A DNA stretch of 64,000 nt from Inia geoffrensis. Its lineage: Eukaryota > Chordata > Mammalia > Artiodactyla > Iniidae. Shown here piece after piece: positions 24,352 through 36,111 of the stretch. A model generated the notes under the pieces. It searched no databases. It had not been told where the DNA came from and saw only the letters and a list, made by a program, of their open reading frames with translations. Position numbers and translations under genes: made by a program. Numbering within the stretch: the stretch's first letter is position 1; each line of letters opens with the position of its first letter. The stretch lies in the NCBI GenBank assembly GCA_036417435.1, contig CM070907.1:59876001-59940000 (forward strand), given 5' to 3'.

Positions 24352-24573
24352 TTTTCTTTTTTTTTTTTAATTTTTTTTTGCGGTACGCGGGCCTCTCACT
24401 GTTGTGGCCTCTCCCGTTGTGGAGTACAGGCTCCGGACGCACAGGCTCGGCGGCCATGGCTCATGGGCCCAGCCGCTCCGCGGCATGTGGGATCTTCCTG
24501 GACCGGGGCACGAACCCGTGTCCCCTGCATCGGCAGGCGGACTCTCAACAACTGCGCCACCAGGGAAGCCCCT
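24352..24573 (-). mobile_element. CHR-type SINE, distal copy of a head-to-tail pair
   Basis: On the minus strand it reads from 'ggcttccctggtggcgcagt' near 24573 to 'cgcgtaccgc' near 24380, with its A-tail shown as T-runs at 24352-24379. The B box 'gggttcgtgccc' is intact. The other SINE (24585-24793) sits directly against its 5' end. Confidence 0.93.
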
Positions 24574-24807
24574 TTTTTGTTTTTTTTTTTTTTATTTTTT
24601 GCGTTACGTGGGCCCCTCACTGTTGTGGCCTCTCCCGTTGCGGAGCACAGGCTCCGGATGCGCAGGCTCAGTGGCCATGGCTCACGGACCCAGCCGCTCC
24701 GCGGCATGTGGGATCTTCCCGGACCGGGGCACGAACCCGTGTCCCCTGCATCGGCAGGCGGGCTCTCAACCACTGCGCCACCAGGGAAGCCCCCCTTTTT
24801 TGTTTTT
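24571..24807 (-). mobile_element. CHR-type SINE inserted next to another CHR SINE, with 14-bp target duplication
   Basis: The body is about 24600-24793 on the minus strand, with a T-run (its A-tail) at 24582-24599. The same 14-base string 'ccttttttgttttt' flanks it at 24571-24584 and 24794-24807. Thus it is a separate insertion beside the first SINE rather than a segmental duplication of it. Long overlapping frames on both strands (for example 24261-24809 and 24396-24845) are repeat shadows with Pro/Arg/Ala-rich translations. Confidence 0.9.
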
Positions 24808-24944
24808 AAATCCCAGTTTTCCATACGCATTTCCTCTCTCACCACTGGATACTCACATTAAGGGGCTAACTATAGCTTTTAGATATGAATGTATCTATAT
24901 ACACTACATATTGTTGACATGAGCATATTCATGTTCCTTATGGA

Positions 24945-26765
24945 ACCTTTTGTATTGAAATATAAATTACATAAAGGAAAGTATCAAATCATTATGGAAT
25001 TATCACAAAGTAACACAGCCATGTAATTACTATACAACTCAGGAAATAGAACATTACCAGCAGTTCAGATGGCCCCTAATTCTCTCTTCCAATTTATACC
25101 TCATTTTTTTTCTGCCCAAACCACCACTATCCTGACTTCTAAAACCACAGTTTCAGGCATTCATAAGGGTTGGAATTTTCCTAGTGAAAAATTTTCTAAT
25201 TATAGGAATAATTTATTTAATATTTATAGGATTATCCAGACTTGGGGGGTTTTTTTTTGTAAATTTATATCAGTTTGAAGAACTGTGATTTCCTCAGAAT
25301 TTATTCAGTTTATATGAATTTTATCTGGATATAATACTCTATTCATAATATCTATTTTAATGCCTATCATTTCTGTAGTAATATTCATTTTTCTGTAGTA
25401 ATGTCCACTTTTAATTCCTGATATTATTTATACCTTCTCTTCTTTATTTATTAATTCTTCCTTGCAAAGGTTAATAATTTATTTTGGTCTACTCAAAGAA
25501 TCAACTTCAGATTTGGTTAATCTTCTGTACTAAATGTTTGTTTTCAGTTTCACTTAGTTAATGCTTTTTCCTTTCTTTTTTTTTTTGCTTCTTTGGATTT
25601 TTATTATCCTTTTGATAATTCCTTACAATGAGTACTTAGATAATTGATTCTCAACCTTTTTCATTTCATTATATATGAATTTTAAAATCCCCCTATAAGT
25701 TTTATTTTACTTTCACCCTATAAGTGTTCGATTAAGTGTTTTAATCATTCAGTTGAAACTATTCTCTTATTTCTACTTTAAATGACCTGCAAGTTATGTA
25801 AGGTAGGTTTTTAGTAAGCAGCCAATTGTTTTTATTTTTGTTGTTTTTCTTTTTAATTCAGTTGTGAACATCTTTGCTTTTAATACCCATTAATAGATCA
25901 TTTTCAAATAAAAAATTACTGGGGTACTTATCTTTAAATATACTATCAAACTAGCATTTTCTTTCTATTCATTACTCTTATTTTATGGTTTTCTTTCTCC
26001 TTTTTTGCTCACTTTGAATTATAATTTCATTCATCTTCCATCATATTATAGAAGAGATATATAAGCATTTTAAATTATTTTAGTTTTTACCCTAGAGATT
26101 GGAACACACATTATTGATATATTGAAATATAATCTAATTTAGATAAGAATCTTAGAACATAATGCGAGTTATCTTTCTCCCAATATGTATGCTTTTTTCC
26201 AATGTAGTTCAATCCCATATATGTGTGTGTGTATGTGTGTGCATATACATATATATATGTATATATATACACACATATATATTTTAAACCTCAATTTAGC
26301 TTCATCCACATAGTCACACTTTCTGATGGTCTTCATTTTCTACTACATCTCTGAACATACATAAAGGATCATTATATCCTTACCTGAAAGATAAGTTTTA
26401 ATAGTTTGTTTTATGCAATTCTACTTATGATTAATTCTGCCATATTTTGACTAAACTACTATGATTTTGCATTCAATTATAAATAATATAATTGATGAGT
26501 ATAGATCTCTACATTGGCAGTTATTTTCTTTATTACATTAAATATACCATTCCATTGCTTAGTGGCATTCATTGCTCTTACTGAGAACTCAGCTCTACAT
26601 TTTTATCATTACTCTATTGAAAATACTTATATTTGTTTTAAATGTTTCCTCTTTGTTGTTTTTTCAAAACTTCTTACATATGGTTATTTTTGAATTCATT
26701 TTGATTTAAATTAATAGTAGTTTTTAGATGTGTGTTTTGATGTCCTTTTTAGTTTAGAAAAGTAA
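24945..26765 (-). mobile_element. Very old L1-type LINE (L1M or HAL1-like), antisense
   Basis: Antisense L1 phrases appear in order: a 3'-type stretch 'aaatataaattacataaagg' with 'ccactatcctgacttctaaa', then 'gtccacttttaattcctgat', 'tggtctactcaaagaatcaa' (compare L1A near 34050), 'ttttaccctagagattggaa', and 'cattgcttagtggcattcat' with 'ctgagaactcagctctacat', a typical ORF1 C-terminal antisense. Decay is strong, so subfamily and exact ends are unclear. A TG/TA microsatellite sits inside it at 26218-26281. Confidence 0.5.
26218..26281 (+). repeat. (TG)n/(TA)n compound microsatellite
   Basis: Alternating 'atgtgtgtgtgtatgtgtgt' followed by 'atatatatatgtatatatat' type dinucleotides. Confidence 0.9.
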
Positions 26766-26769
26766 TAGT

Positions 26770-27645
26770 CTTTTTACTTCAAATAAAAGAAATAAAAAGG
26801 ATTATAAGAAAGTACTATAAAAAACTGTATGCCAATAAATTGGATAACCTAGATGAAATGGACAAATTCCTAGAAACACAAAATTTACCAAGACTAAATC
26901 ACAAAGAAATAGAAAATAGGCATAGGACTAGCAAGGAGATTGAATTAGTAATAAAAAAATCTTCTAACAAAGAAAATCCTTAAATTTGATGACTTCACTA
27001 GGGAAATATACCATGCATTTAAAGAACTAAAACCGATTCTTATTTAACATAAAAAAAAAATTGAGGAGGAGGGTCCATTTTCTTACTTATTCTTTGAAAT
27101 CAAAATTACTCTAATACCAAAGCCAGACAAAGTAACCATTAGGAAAGAAACTACAGAACAATATACTTCATGAATATTAATACAAAACTCCTCAACAAAA
27201 TTCTAGCAGACCAAATTCTGTTGCATATTAAAAGGATTATACACCGTGACCAAGGAGGTTTTATTCCTGCAATGCAAGGATGATCCAACATGGGAAAATC
27301 GATCAATGTATCAATAATACACAACATGAACAGAATAAAAGAGAAAAAAACACATGAATATCTCAACTGATGCAGAAAAGGCATTAGAAAAAATTGAAAC
27401 CCCTTTCATGATTAAAAATACTCAACAAACTAAGACTAGAAGGGAACCACCTCAACATAATAAAAAATATATATATATATAAGCCACAGCTAACAGTGTA
27501 CTCAATAATGAATGACTAAAAACTTCACCTCTAAGGTCAGGAACAAGGCATATATACCTACTCCCATCTCTTAGAGAATGTAACAGGAGATTCACTAACA
27601 ATCTAGCATATAAATGGTCATCTGTTTCTTTCCATTAAATGCTAT
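26770..27645 (+). pseudogene. Old L1 ORF2 fragment (reverse transcriptase N-terminal part)
   Basis: The plus strand follows L1 ORF2 from just before the reverse transcriptase into its first half. Landmarks are 'ctgtatgccaataaattgga' (L1B equivalent near 48350), 'ttcctagaaacacaaaattt', 'tattcctgcaatgcaaggat' and 'tgatgcagaaaaggcattag'. The last two encode the decayed 'GFIPAMQG' and 'DAEKA' blocks. The catalytic FADD block is not reached. There are many stops and frameshifts. The antisense L1H starts immediately downstream at about 27660. The two could be separate insertions or halves of one inverted element; I cannot tell because the target ends are too decayed. Confidence 0.8.
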
Positions 27646-27659
27646 GCTAAATGAATTTT

Positions 27660-30600
27660 TAAAAATTTTGTTTTCCAAGTTATTGTTACAAGTATACAGA
27701 AATACATTTTTTATAATAACCTCATATCTATAAACTTGCTAAATTTACTTTTCAGGACTTGTAGTTGTTTTGTACTCCTTCAGGATTTTCTACAAAAAAA
27801 ATATGTCATTTCTGAATAGAGATAGTTTTCCTTTTTTCTTGTTAATAATTTGGCCTTTTTATCTTGCCTTATTGTAATGGTTAGGCCTCCAGTACAATGT
27901 TGAATAGGAATGGTGAAAGCCTCTTGCCTTGAAAGTATCTGTGAGAAAGTGTTCAGTATTTCACTGTTAAGTATAAAGAATAGTTTTTATTTGTTTGTTT
28001 TATGTCTAGATGTCCCTTACCAGACTGAGAAAGTTTTCTGGTACTTCTAGATTACTTAGAGTTTTCATCAAAATAGGCATTGAATTTTGTTAAATACCCT
28101 TTCTGCATCTAGTAAAATGATCGTATTTTTTTCTGCCTCTTTTGTTAATACAGTATGTTACACTGACTAATTTCCAAATGATAAATCAGACTTGCATTCC
28201 CAAGATAAGTTTCCCTTGGCCATGATAGGCTATTGAATGCAAGTTATTAACATTCTACTATGGAACTTTTCATCTATATTTAAAAGAAGTATTTTTCTAT
28301 AAAAACACTTCTTTTTTTAACGTATTTTTAAGGTTTTGGTATGACAGTTATGATGGCCTTAAAAAACAAGTTGAGACTTTTTCCTTCCTACTATATTTCT
28401 GAAAGAATATTTGTAATATTGCTGTTTTTGATTCCTCACATGTTGTATAGAATTGCCCAGTGAAGACATTTACACCTGACGCTTTATTTATGTCATGGTT
28501 TTTGATAATTTCTTTAATTCATACTTTCTATCTTATCTTGTATAAATTCTAGTGAGTTGTGTTTTTCCAGAAATATAAACACTTCGTTGAAGTTGACTAA
28601 GTTTTTATCTTTTAAAGTTGGTAGGATCTCTAAAGTAACTCCCTCTTTCATTCCTGATGCTGGCAACTCTGATGTTTCCCTTTCATTCCTAATCACTTTG
28701 CAAGGGATTTTTATTAATTTTTTCTTTTTTCAGTGAACTAAATTTGGGTTTTATTAATTTTCTTTACCTTTATGTGTTTTTATTTCATTGATTTCTGCTC
28801 TTATATTTATTGCATTTTCTTATCTTTACTTAGTTGGGCCTAATGTTTTCCATTAACTTAGATGGAAAATTATATCATTGCTTGTTTAAGCACTTCTTAT
28901 TTTCTAATATAAGCATTTAAAGTTATAAATTTTACTCAGCACAAATTAGGCTGTATTCCATAAATTTTTACATTTTCCTTATCATTTACATCAATGTCTT
29001 TTAATTTTCTTTGTGATTTTTATATTTAAACTTTAAGTTATTTATGAGTATGTTGTTAATTTTAAATATTTAGGTGTTTCATATGCATTATTGTTTTAAT
29101 GTATCTTATTGTTATTGACTTCTAACTTAATTCTTTTGTGTTTTGGTAATATATTCCATATGCTCTCAATACTTTTACATGTATTAAAACTTATTTTATG
29201 GTCCTTTACATGGACTATTTTTGTGAAGTTTTTGTGTGAACTTGAAAAGAATGTGTGTTCTGCTTTCTTTGACTGTAGTGATCTATAAACATCAATTAGG
29301 TCAAGCTGTTTAATAGGATTATTAAGATTTTCTATATTCTTAGTTAATATTTGACTAATTGCTCTGTCAATTATGTAGGGACCAACTATTCTATCAGTTA
29401 CTCATGGAATAACTATTTCTATAGACTTATCTATTTTTATAGCTTTATCTGTTTTTCCCTTTTAATTCTGTACATTTTTGCTCCAGTTTTTTAAAACTGT
29501 TACTAGGTACATAAATATTTATTTATTGTAATAGGTCTTCTTGGTTAAATACTCCACTTATTATTATAAAATATCACTCTTTAAAAATATTTCTTGTCTT
29601 GAATTCTATTGTGTTTGATTTGAATATATCTACTCTAGCCTACTTATGGGATTTTTTTGCATAATATTTTTTCTGTCCTTGTACCTTAAGCCTATTTCTT
29701 TTTATTAAATGTGTATCTTTTGCAAATAGCATATGGTTGTGTTTTTTCTATCAATCTAGTCTGATAATCTCTCCCCTTTTATCCGACTATTTGCTCCAGG
29801 GGTCAGCAAAGAGTTGTTTTTCTATAAACAGCTAGATAGTAAATATTTCATGTTCCACATTTCATATAATCTCTATATCATAATTACTCAATTCTGCCAT
29901 TTTAATATGGAAGCAGTCTAGGCAATATGTAAATTAATGAGTATAGCTGTGTTCCAGTAAAACTGTATTTAGGAATACTGAAATTTTAAAGTTTAAATTT
30001 TACACAATTTTCTTCTATCACAAAATATTATTATCTTTTGATATTTTTTGAACATTTAAAACTTTAAAATCCATTATTAACTCATGGGCCATATAAAAAT
30101 AGGCCAGATTTGGCCCATGGGCAATCTCTAATTTAGTCAATTTACATTTAAGATAATTAACAGTAAGTTTCAATTTATTTGTTTTCTTTTTGCCCTGTGT
30201 GTTCATCTGATCGTAATTTTAGCTTTCTTTTATGTTAGTACAATCTTTTCAGTTTTTAATTTCAACCTATCTATTGGCTTTTTAGCCACATGCATCATTA
30301 ACTTATCATGATCCATTTAATGTAGCTTCACTTCACATAGAATGTAAGAATCTTGGTTCCACTGACCCCATGTTATGTGCTGCTGTGAATACACATACCT
30401 ATATGTATATACATATATATCTACATACGTTGTAAACTCACAACTTCTGCTTTAAATATGCCTTTCAAATAATTAAGAAAAAAATATTTTTTTAATTTAC
30501 CCACACAGTTCTTTGTTACTTCTAGTAACGAAAAAATTCCATGTGGTACCATTATTCTTCATCCCGAAACTTTCTTTAGCATTTCTCACAGTGAAAATCT

Positions 30601-30886
30601 GCTGGCAACAAAGTCTCTCAAACGTTTTAATTTGAAAATGTCTTTATGTCATTCTCATTTGTGAAGGATATTTTCACTGAATATAGAATTACTGGTTTAT
30701 AATTTGTTTTCTTTCAGCACTTTAAAAAATGACATCTATTTTCTTCTAACCCCCATTGTTTCTGAGGGAGAGTAAATATCATTTCAATCACTATTTCCCA
30801 TCCATAACACGATATTGTTCTTGGCAGCTTTCAAGATTTTCTCTTTATTATTGGTTTTCAGCAGTTTGACTAAGAAGTGCATAGGT
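27660..30886 (-). mobile_element. Old L1 (L1H), antisense, 3' portion
   Basis: Aligns by eye with the antisense of L1A from ORF2 reverse transcriptase to ORF1. Matches include 'aatgttgaataggaatggtg' at about 27896 (L1A 33149), 'gcattcccaagataagtttc' at about 28194, 'ggttttggtatgacagttat', 'aagaatgtgtgttctgcttt' (L1A 34573), 'gtgtatcttttgcaaatagc' and 'ggtttctaagaag'-like ORF1 C-terminal antisense near 30860. It is interrupted by a hAT element at 29797-30131 and by L1A after 30895, and it resumes at 38601. Frames are destroyed throughout. Confidence 0.85.
29797..30131. mobile_element. Non-autonomous hAT DNA transposon remnant
   Basis: The left end 'caggggtcagcaaagag' is the hAT-type terminal repeat of a common mammalian element. 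Internal signature strings are 'tagatagtaaatatttcatg', 'gtgttccagtaaaactgta' and, near the right end, 'aggccagatttggcccatgg'. The last right-terminal bases are degraded and no 8-bp target duplication is readable. L1H sequence continues on both sides (right side 'tttagtcaatttacattta', compare L1A near 35097), so it jumped into the L1 after that L1 was fixed. Confidence 0.75.
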
Positions 30887-30895
30887 GGGATTTGT
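30887..30895 (+). repeat. Target-site duplication of L1A, left copy
   Basis: 'gggatttgt', repeated exactly at 38592-38600. L1H sequence continues outside both copies, which confirms the pair as the insertion boundary. Confidence 0.85.
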
Positions 30896-30907
30896 ATTTT
30901 TTTTTTT

Positions 30908-30965
30908 AAGTACACATTTATTTCAGGTTAACCTATGGTAATTGTTAAATAATAACTATTATTAT
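30908..30965 (-). other. Putative 3'-transduced segment of L1A with its own polyadenylation signal
   Basis: Between the normal L1 3' end and the final A-tail are about 57 AT-rich bases that are absent from L1B, L1C and L1F. On the minus strand they contain AATAAA at 30922-30917, and the A-tail begins 9-10 bases later. This is what results when an L1 transcript reads through its weak signal and uses the next one at the source locus. Confidence 0.75.
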
Positions 30966-31332
30966 TTTTAACATCTTTATTGGGTTAAAATTGCTCTACA
31001 ATGGTGTGTCAGTTTCTACTTTATAACAAAGTGAATCAGTTATATATATACAGACGTTCACATATTTCTTCCCTCTTGCGTCTCCCTCCTTCCTTCCCTC
31101 CCTATCCAACCCCTCCAGGCAGTCACAAACCACCGAGCTGATATCCCTGTGCCATGCGGCTGCTTCCCACTAGCTATCTACCTTACGTTTGTTAGTATAT
31201 ATATGTCCATGCCCCTCCCTCGCCCTCTCATAGCTCACCCCTCCCCCTCCCCATATCCTCAAGTCCGTTCTCCAGTAGGTCTCTGTCTTTATTCCTGTCT
31301 TACCCCTAGGTTCTTCATAACATTTTTTTTTC

Positions 31333-34300
31333 TTAAATTCCATATATATGTGTTAGCATACGGTATTTGTCTTTCTCTTTCTGACTTACTTCACTCTGTA
31401 TGACAGACTCGAGGTCTATCCACCTCATTACAAATACCTCAATTTCGTTTCTTTTTATTGCTGAGTAATATTCCATTGTGTATATGTGCCACATCTTCTT
31501 TATCCATTCATCTGACGATGGGCACTTAGGTTGTTTCCATCTCCGGGCTATTGTAAATAGAGCTGCGATGAACATTTTGGTACACGCCTCTTTTTCAATT
31601 TTGGTTTTCTCAGGGTATATGCCCAGTAGTGGGATTGCTGGGTCATATGGTAGTTCTATTTTTAGTTTTTTAAGGAACCTCCATACTGTTCTCCATAGTG
31701 GCTGAACCAATTCACATTCCCACCAGCAGTGCAAGAGGGTTCCCTTTTGTCCACACCCTCTCCAGCATTTATTGTTTCTAGATTTTTTGATGATGGCCAT
31801 TCTAACTGGTGTGAGATGATATCTCATTGTAGTTTTGATTTGCATTTCTCTAATGATTAATGATGTTGAGCATTCTTTCATGTGTTTGTTGGCAGTCTGC
31901 ATATCTTCTTTGGAGAAATGTCTATTTAGGTCTTCTGCCCATTTTTCGATTGGGTTGTTTGTTTTTTTGTTATTGAGCTGCATAAGCTGCTTGTAAATTT
32001 TGGAGATTAATCCTTTGTCAGTTGCTTCATTTGCAAATATTTTCTCCCATTCTGAGGGTTGTCTTTTGGTCTTGTTTATGGTTTCCTTTGCTGTGCAAAA
32101 GCTTTGAAGTTTCATTAGGTCCCATTTGTTTATTTTTGTTTTTATTTCCATTGCTCTAGGAGGTGGGTCAAAAAGGATCTTGCTGTGATTTATGTCATAG
32201 AGTGTTCTGCCTATGTTTACCTCTAAAAGTTTGATAGTTTCTGGCCTTACATTTAGGTCTTTAATCTATTTTGAGCTTATTTTTGTGTATGGTGTTAGGG
32301 AGTGATCTAAGCTCATACTTTTACATGTAGCTATCCAGTTTTCCCAGCACCACTTATTGAAGAGGCTGTCCTTTCTCCACTGTATATTACTGCCACCATT
32401 ATCAAAGATAAGGTGTCCATATGTGCGTGGGTTTATCTCTGGGCTTTCTATTCTGTTCCATTGATCTATCGTTCTGTTTTTGTGCCAGTACCATACTGTC
32501 TTGATTACTGTAGCTTTGTAGTATAGTCTGAAGTCAGAGAGCCTGATTCCTCCAGCTCCATTTTTCACTGTCAAGATTGCTTTAGCTATTCGGGGTCTTT
32601 TGTGTTTCCATACAAATTGTGAAATTTTTTGTTCTAGTTCTGTGAAAAATGCCAGTGGCAGTTTGATAGGGATTGCATTGAATCTATAGATTGCTTTGGG
32701 TAGTAGAGTCATTTTCACAATGTTGATTCTTCCAGTGCAAGAACATGGTATATCCCTCCATGTATTTGTATCGTCTTTAATTTCTTTCATCAGTGTCTTA
32801 TAATTTTCTGCATACAGGTCTTTTGTCTCCCTAGGTAGGTTTATTCCTAGGTATTTTATTCTTTTTGTTGCAATGGTAAATGGCAGTGTTTTCTTGATTT
32901 CACTTTCAGATTTTTCATCACTAGTATATAGGAATGCCAGAGATTTCTGTGCATTAATTTTCTATCCTGCTACTTTACCAAATTCATTGATTAGCTCTAG
33001 TAGTTTTCTGGTCGCATCTTTAGGATTCTCTATGTATAGTATCATGTCATCTGCAAACAGTGACAGCTTTACTTCTTCTTTTCCGATTTGGATTCCTTTT
33101 ATTTCCTTTTCTTCTCTGATTGCCGTGGCTAAAACTTCCAAAACTATGTTGAATAAGAGTGGTGAGAGTGGGCAACCCTGTCTTGTTCCCGATCCTAGTG
33201 GAAATGCTTTCAGTTTTTCGCCATTGAGGATGATGTTGGCTGTGGGTTTGTCATATATGGCCTTTATTATGTTGAGGAAAGGTCCCTCTATGCCTACTTT
33301 CTGTAGGGTTTTTATCATAAATGGGTGTTGAATTTTGTCAAAAGCTTTCTCTGCATCTATTGAGATGATCATATGGTTTTCCTCCTTCAATTTGTTAATA
33401 TGGTTTATCACATTGATAGATTTGCGTATATTGAAGAATCCTTGCATTCCTGGAATAAACCCCACTTGATCATGGTGTATGATCCTTTTGATGTGCTGTT
33501 GGATTCTGTTTGCTAGTATTTTGTTGAGGATTTTTGCATCTATGTTCATCAGTGATAGTGGCCTGTAGTTTTCTCTCTTTGTGACACCCTTGTCTGGTTT
33601 TGGTATCAAGGTGATGGTGGCCTCGTAGAAGGAACTGGGGAGTGTTCCTCCCTCTGCTATGTTTTGGAAAAGTTTGAGAAGGATAGGTGTTAGCTCTTCT
33701 CTAAAGGCTTGATAGAATTCGGCTGTGAAGCCATCTGGTCCTGGGCTTTTGTTTGTTGGAAGATTTTTAATCACAGTTTCAATTTCAGTGTTTGTGATTG
33801 GTCTGTTCACATTTTCTATTTCTTCCTGATTCAGTCTTGGTAGTTTGTGCATTTCTAAGAATGTGTCCATTTCTTCCAGATTGTCCATTTTATTGGCATA
33901 GAGTTGCTTGTAGTAATCTCTCCTGATCTTTTGTATTTCTGCAGTGTCAGTTGTTAGTTCTCCTTTTTCATTTCTAATTCTATTGATTTGAGTCTTCTCC
34001 CTTTTTTTCTTGATGAGTCTGGCTAATGGTTTATCTATTTTGTTTATCTTCTCAAAGAACCAACTTTTAGTTTTATTGATCTTTGCTATTGTTTCCTTCA
34101 TTTCTTTTTCGTTTATTTCTGATCTGATTTTTATAACTTCTTTCCTTCTACTAAATTTGGGTTTTTTTTGTTCTTCTTTCTCTAATTGCTTTAGGTGTAA
34201 GGTTAGGTTGTTTATTCGAGATGTTTCCTGCTTCTTAAGGTGGGCTTGTATTGCTATAAACTTCCCTCTTAGAACTGCTTTTGCAGCATCCCATAGGTTT

Positions 34301-35147
34301 TGGGTCGTTGTGTCTCCATTGTCATTTGTTTCTAGGTATTTTTTAATTTCCTCTTTGATTTCTTCAGTGATCACTTCATTATTGAGTAATGTATTGTTTA
34401 GCCTCCATGTGTTTGTATTTTTTACAGATCTTTTCCTGTAATTGATATCTAGTCTCATGGCGTTGTGGTCGGAAAAGATACTTGAGACGATTTCAATTTT
34501 CTTAAATTTACCGAGGCTTGATTTGTGACCCAAGATATGATCTATCCTGGAGAATGTTCCATGAGCACTTGAGAAAAATGTGTATTCTGTTGTTTTTGGA
34601 TGGAGTGCCCTATAGATATCAATTAAGTCCATCTTGTTTAATGTATCATTTAAAGCTTGTGTTTCCTCATTTATTTTCATTTTGGATGATCTGTCCATTG
34701 GTGAAAGTGGGGTGTTGAAGTCCCCTACTATGAATGTATTACTGTCGATTTCCCCTTTTATGGCTGTTAGTTTTTGCCTTATGTATTGAGGTGCTCCTGT
34801 GTTAGGTGCATAAATATTTACAATTGTTATATCTTCTTCTTGGATCGATCCCTTAATCATTATGTAGTGTCCTTGTCTCTTGTAATGGTCTTTATTTTAA
34901 AGTCTATTTTGTCTGATATGAGAATTGCTACTCCAGCTTTCTTTTGATTTCCATTTGCATGGAATATCTTTTTCCATCCCCTTACTTTCAGTCTGTATGT
35001 GTCTCTAGGTCAGAAGTGGGTCTCTTGTAGACAGCATATATATGGGTCTTGTTTTTGTATCCATTCAGCCAATCTGTGTCTTTTGGTGGGAGCATTTAGT
35101 CCATTTACATTTAAGGTAATTATCAATATGTATGTTCCTATTCCCAT
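31333..35147 (-). pseudogene. L1 ORF2 (endonuclease-reverse transcriptase) of L1A, disrupted
   Basis: ORF2 would encode the ~1,275-residue L1 protein that nicks target DNA and copies L1 RNA. The start ATG is at 35147, followed by 'GTYILIITLNVNGLNAP', the endonuclease N-terminus. The '[10 protein letters not shown]' endonuclease block and the reverse transcriptase FADD (33057-33046) are present, as is the C-terminal 'LHCWWEC' region. Four lesions are visible: TGA at 35012-35010 after 'QETHF'; a 4-bp deletion near 34875 shifting the frame; TAG at 32964-32962 after 'EFGKVAG'; and TAG at 32268-32266 where L1B has Trp. The rest of the frame is clean. The ORF ends 'HIYGI' with TAA at 31333. Confidence 0.95.
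32266..32268 (-). other. Nonsense codon (TAG) in L1A ORF2 shared with L1C
   Basis: The codon reads TAG between 'TKISSK' and 'IKDLNV'. L1C has TAG at the same place (43004-43006), while L1B and the older copies at 58665 and 60188 have TGG. It cuts off roughly the last 310 residues, after the reverse transcriptase domain. Confidence 0.95.
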
Positions 35148-35205
35148 TTTCTAAATTGTTTTGGGTTCGTTGTTATAGGTCCTTTCCTTCTCTTGTGTTT
35201 CTTGT

Positions 35206-36111
35206 CTAGAGAAGTTCCTTCAGCAGTTGTTGTAAAGCTGGTTTGGTGGTGCTGAGCTCTCTCAGCTTTTGCTTGTCTGTAAAGGTTTTAATTTCTCCAT
35301 CAAATCTGAATGAGATCTTTGCTGGGTAGAGTAATCGTGGTTGCAGGCTTTTCTCCTTCATCACTTTCAGTATGTCCTGCCACTCCCTTCTGGCTTGCAG
35401 AGTTTCTGCTGAGAGATCAGCTGTTAGCCTTATGGGGATTCCCTTGTGTGTTATTTGTTTTTTTTCCCTTGCTGCTTTTAATATGCTTTCTTTGTATTTA
35501 ATTTTTGAGAGTTTGATTAATACGTGTCTTGGCGTATTTCTCCTTGGGTTTATCCTGTATGGGACTCTCTGTGCTTCCTGGACTTGGTTAACTATTTCCT
35601 TTCCCATATTAGGGAAGTTTTCAACTCTAATCTTTTCAAATATTTTCTCAGTCCCTTTCTTCTTCTCTTCATCCTCTGGAACCCCTATAATTCGAATATT
35701 GGTGCATTTAATGTTGTCCCAGAGGTCTCTGAGACTGTCCTCCATTCTTTTCATTCTTTTTTCTTTATTCTGCTCTGCAGTAGTTATTTCCACTATTTTA
35801 TCTTCCAGGTCACTTATCCGTTTTTCTGCCTCAGTTATTCTGCTATTGATCCCATCTAGTGTATTTTTCATTTCAGTTATTGTGTTGTTCATCTCTGTTT
35901 GTTTGTTCTTCAGTTCTTCTAGATCTTTGTTAAACATTTCTTGCATCTTCTCCATCCCTGCCTCCATTCTATTTCCGAGATTCTGGATCATCTTTACTAT
36001 CATTATTCTGAATTCTTTTTCAGGTAGACTGCCTATTACCTCTTCATTTGTTAGGTCTGGTGCATTTTTATCTTGCTCCTTCATCTGCTGTGTGTTTTTC
36101 TGTCTTCTCAT
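35206..36111 (-). CDS. L1 ORF1 protein (RNA-binding chaperone), intact, in L1A
   Basis: ORF1p coats L1 RNA and is needed for retrotransposition. This frame is 301 residues from ATG at 36111 to TAG at 35206, with no stop or shift. Residues ~45-135 form the coiled coil that makes trimers ('MEKMQEMFNKDLEELKNKQ' onward). Residues ~137-215 are the RNA-recognition domain ('RIIGVPEDE' at 140-148). Residues ~216-301 are the C-terminal domain ('REKKQ' 215-219, 'RLTADLSAETLQARREW' 228-244, 'YPAK' 262-265). It is somewhat shorter than primate ORF1p, mainly before the coiled coil. ORF2 starts 58 bp downstream. L1B's ORF1 has stops, so this is the only near-functional protein gene in the window. Expression would rely on the CpG-rich 5' UTR. 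Confidence 0.9.
   Translation of the reverse strand: MRRQKNTQQMKEQDKNAPDLTNEEVIGSLPEKEFRIMIVKMIQNLGNRMEAGMEKMQEMFNKDLEELKNKQTEMNNTITEMKNTLDGINSRITEAEKRISDLEDKIVEITTAEQNKEKRMKRMEDSLRDLWDNIKCTNIRIIGVPEDEEKKKGTEKIFEKIRVENFPNMGKEIVNQVQEAQRVPYRINPRRNTPRHVLIKLSKIKYKESILKAAREKKQITHKGIPIRLTADLSAETLQARREWQDILKVMKEKSLQPRLLYPAKISFRFDGEIKTFTDKQKLRELSTTKPALQQLLKELL

Noticed and set aside
24261..24845. Overlapping 130-180 codon frames on both strands
   Set aside because: They lie wholly in two CHR SINEs; the same translations recur at the other SINE copies (11060-11330, 62714-63215).
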